DNA of 53,853 bases. It comes from Chlamydiales bacterium (GTDB lineage Bacteria > Chlamydiota > Chlamydiia > Chlamydiales > JARBTQ01). Below are positions 53,590 through 53,853 of this stretch, one piece after another (the stretch's first letter is position 1; every line of letters starts with the position of its first letter). The notes beneath the pieces were generated by a model that was not told the DNA's origin, did no database searches, and saw only the letters and a list, made by a program, of their open reading frames with translations. The DNA lies in contig JARBTQ010000018.1 of NCBI GenBank assembly GCA_029240075.1, forward strand, positions 1 to 53,853, in the 5' to 3' direction. Made by a program: the position numbers and the translations under genes.

Positions 53590-53853
53590 GTTGTTCTTAC
53601 TTTTCTTAATATAAGTGGTTTAGGTTATAATTTTTTTTATTTTATAAAAGATTAGCTAAAAAAATACCTGATTCGTATAATCTAGCTCATTCAACAAAGC
53701 ATAAAAGCAGTGGTGAATAAGCTGTAAAAGCTTTAAAGTTATTTGAAAGTATGATTTTAACGAATAAATCAAGCCAAAGTGATGGGAAGGTTTGTGCGGT
53801 TAGTGCGAAAGCGCTAATCGTCTTCGAACATAATTCTATATATAAAGATAGAA
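53590..53853. other. Right-edge intergenic region with a GNRA hairpin
   Basis: No gene is evident. At 53797-53820 CGGTTAGTGC and GCGCTAATCG pair around a GAAA tetraloop, an unusually stable hairpin for this AT-rich DNA. It may belong to a structured RNA that continues past the window. Confidence 0.45.

Overview
The window is AT-rich, densely coded bacterial DNA and almost certainly comes from an obligate intracellular member of the phylum Chlamydiae, most likely an amoeba-associated Parachlamydiaceae-like lineage rather than Chlamydia itself. Three lines of evidence support this. The accA-msbA pair, the TPR/partner-rsmH-ftsL-ftsI block and the tpiA-xseA-xseB block match gene orders I know from Chlamydia trachomatis (CT264/265, CT270-274, CT328-330). 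The AccA N-terminus is closely chlamydial. Between the core blocks lie genes with a eukaryotic look (F-box, NSF-like ATPase), as expected for amoeba symbionts.

Layout. 0.5-4.0 kb: two unrecognised large proteins. 4.1-8.0 kb (minus): FapA/DUF342 protein, a DnaQ-like exonuclease with one catalytic residue replaced, and RarA. 8.3-14.9 kb: a helical hypothetical, AccA, an MsbA-like exporter, a HAD phosphatase, an M15-like peptidase and ferrochelatase. 15.2-19.7 kb: a TPR/partner pair facing away from rsmH-ftsL-ftsI. 20.0-26.1 kb: a chemoreceptor-like protein ending in a hemerythrin, then HemY and a PgpH-type c-di-AMP phosphodiesterase. 26.5-30.7 kb: RibF, a DUF3604 protein and a CmoB-like methyltransferase.

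30.9-40.85 kb is an accessory block. It holds a candidate inclusion-membrane protein, a small membrane/coiled-coil protein, an orphan AAA/DUF4143 ATPase with 33-bp tandem repeats in its upstream region, a frameshifted pseudogene, an F-box protein with eleven and a half 25-residue DUF4116 repeats, and a 930-residue protein resembling the N and D1 domains of eukaryotic NSF. The NSF-like gene lies between two diverged direct copies of a 72-nt repeat, and palindromic MITE-like elements follow it. 40.9-53.5 kb returns to housekeeping genes: a secreted transglutaminase-like/TPR protein, Adk, tRNA-Pro, Def, SecG, TpiA, XseAB, MurJ, NadK, RpmJ-RpsN, 5-aminolevulinate synthase, an Asp23/AmaP-like pair and a helical hypothetical.

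Themes. Heme synthesis is represented by its first committed enzyme (an ALAS of alphaproteobacterial/mitochondrial type), its penultimate enzyme (HemY) and its last (HemH). Envelope and division functions cluster in rsmH-ftsL-ftsI, MurJ, MsbA and the M15 peptidase. The most novel content is the accessory block, where an NSF N-D1 mimic and an F-box/DUF4116 protein suggest interference with host membrane fusion and ubiquitin ligation. Family calls come from reading motifs by eye. No database search, structure prediction or expression data was available.
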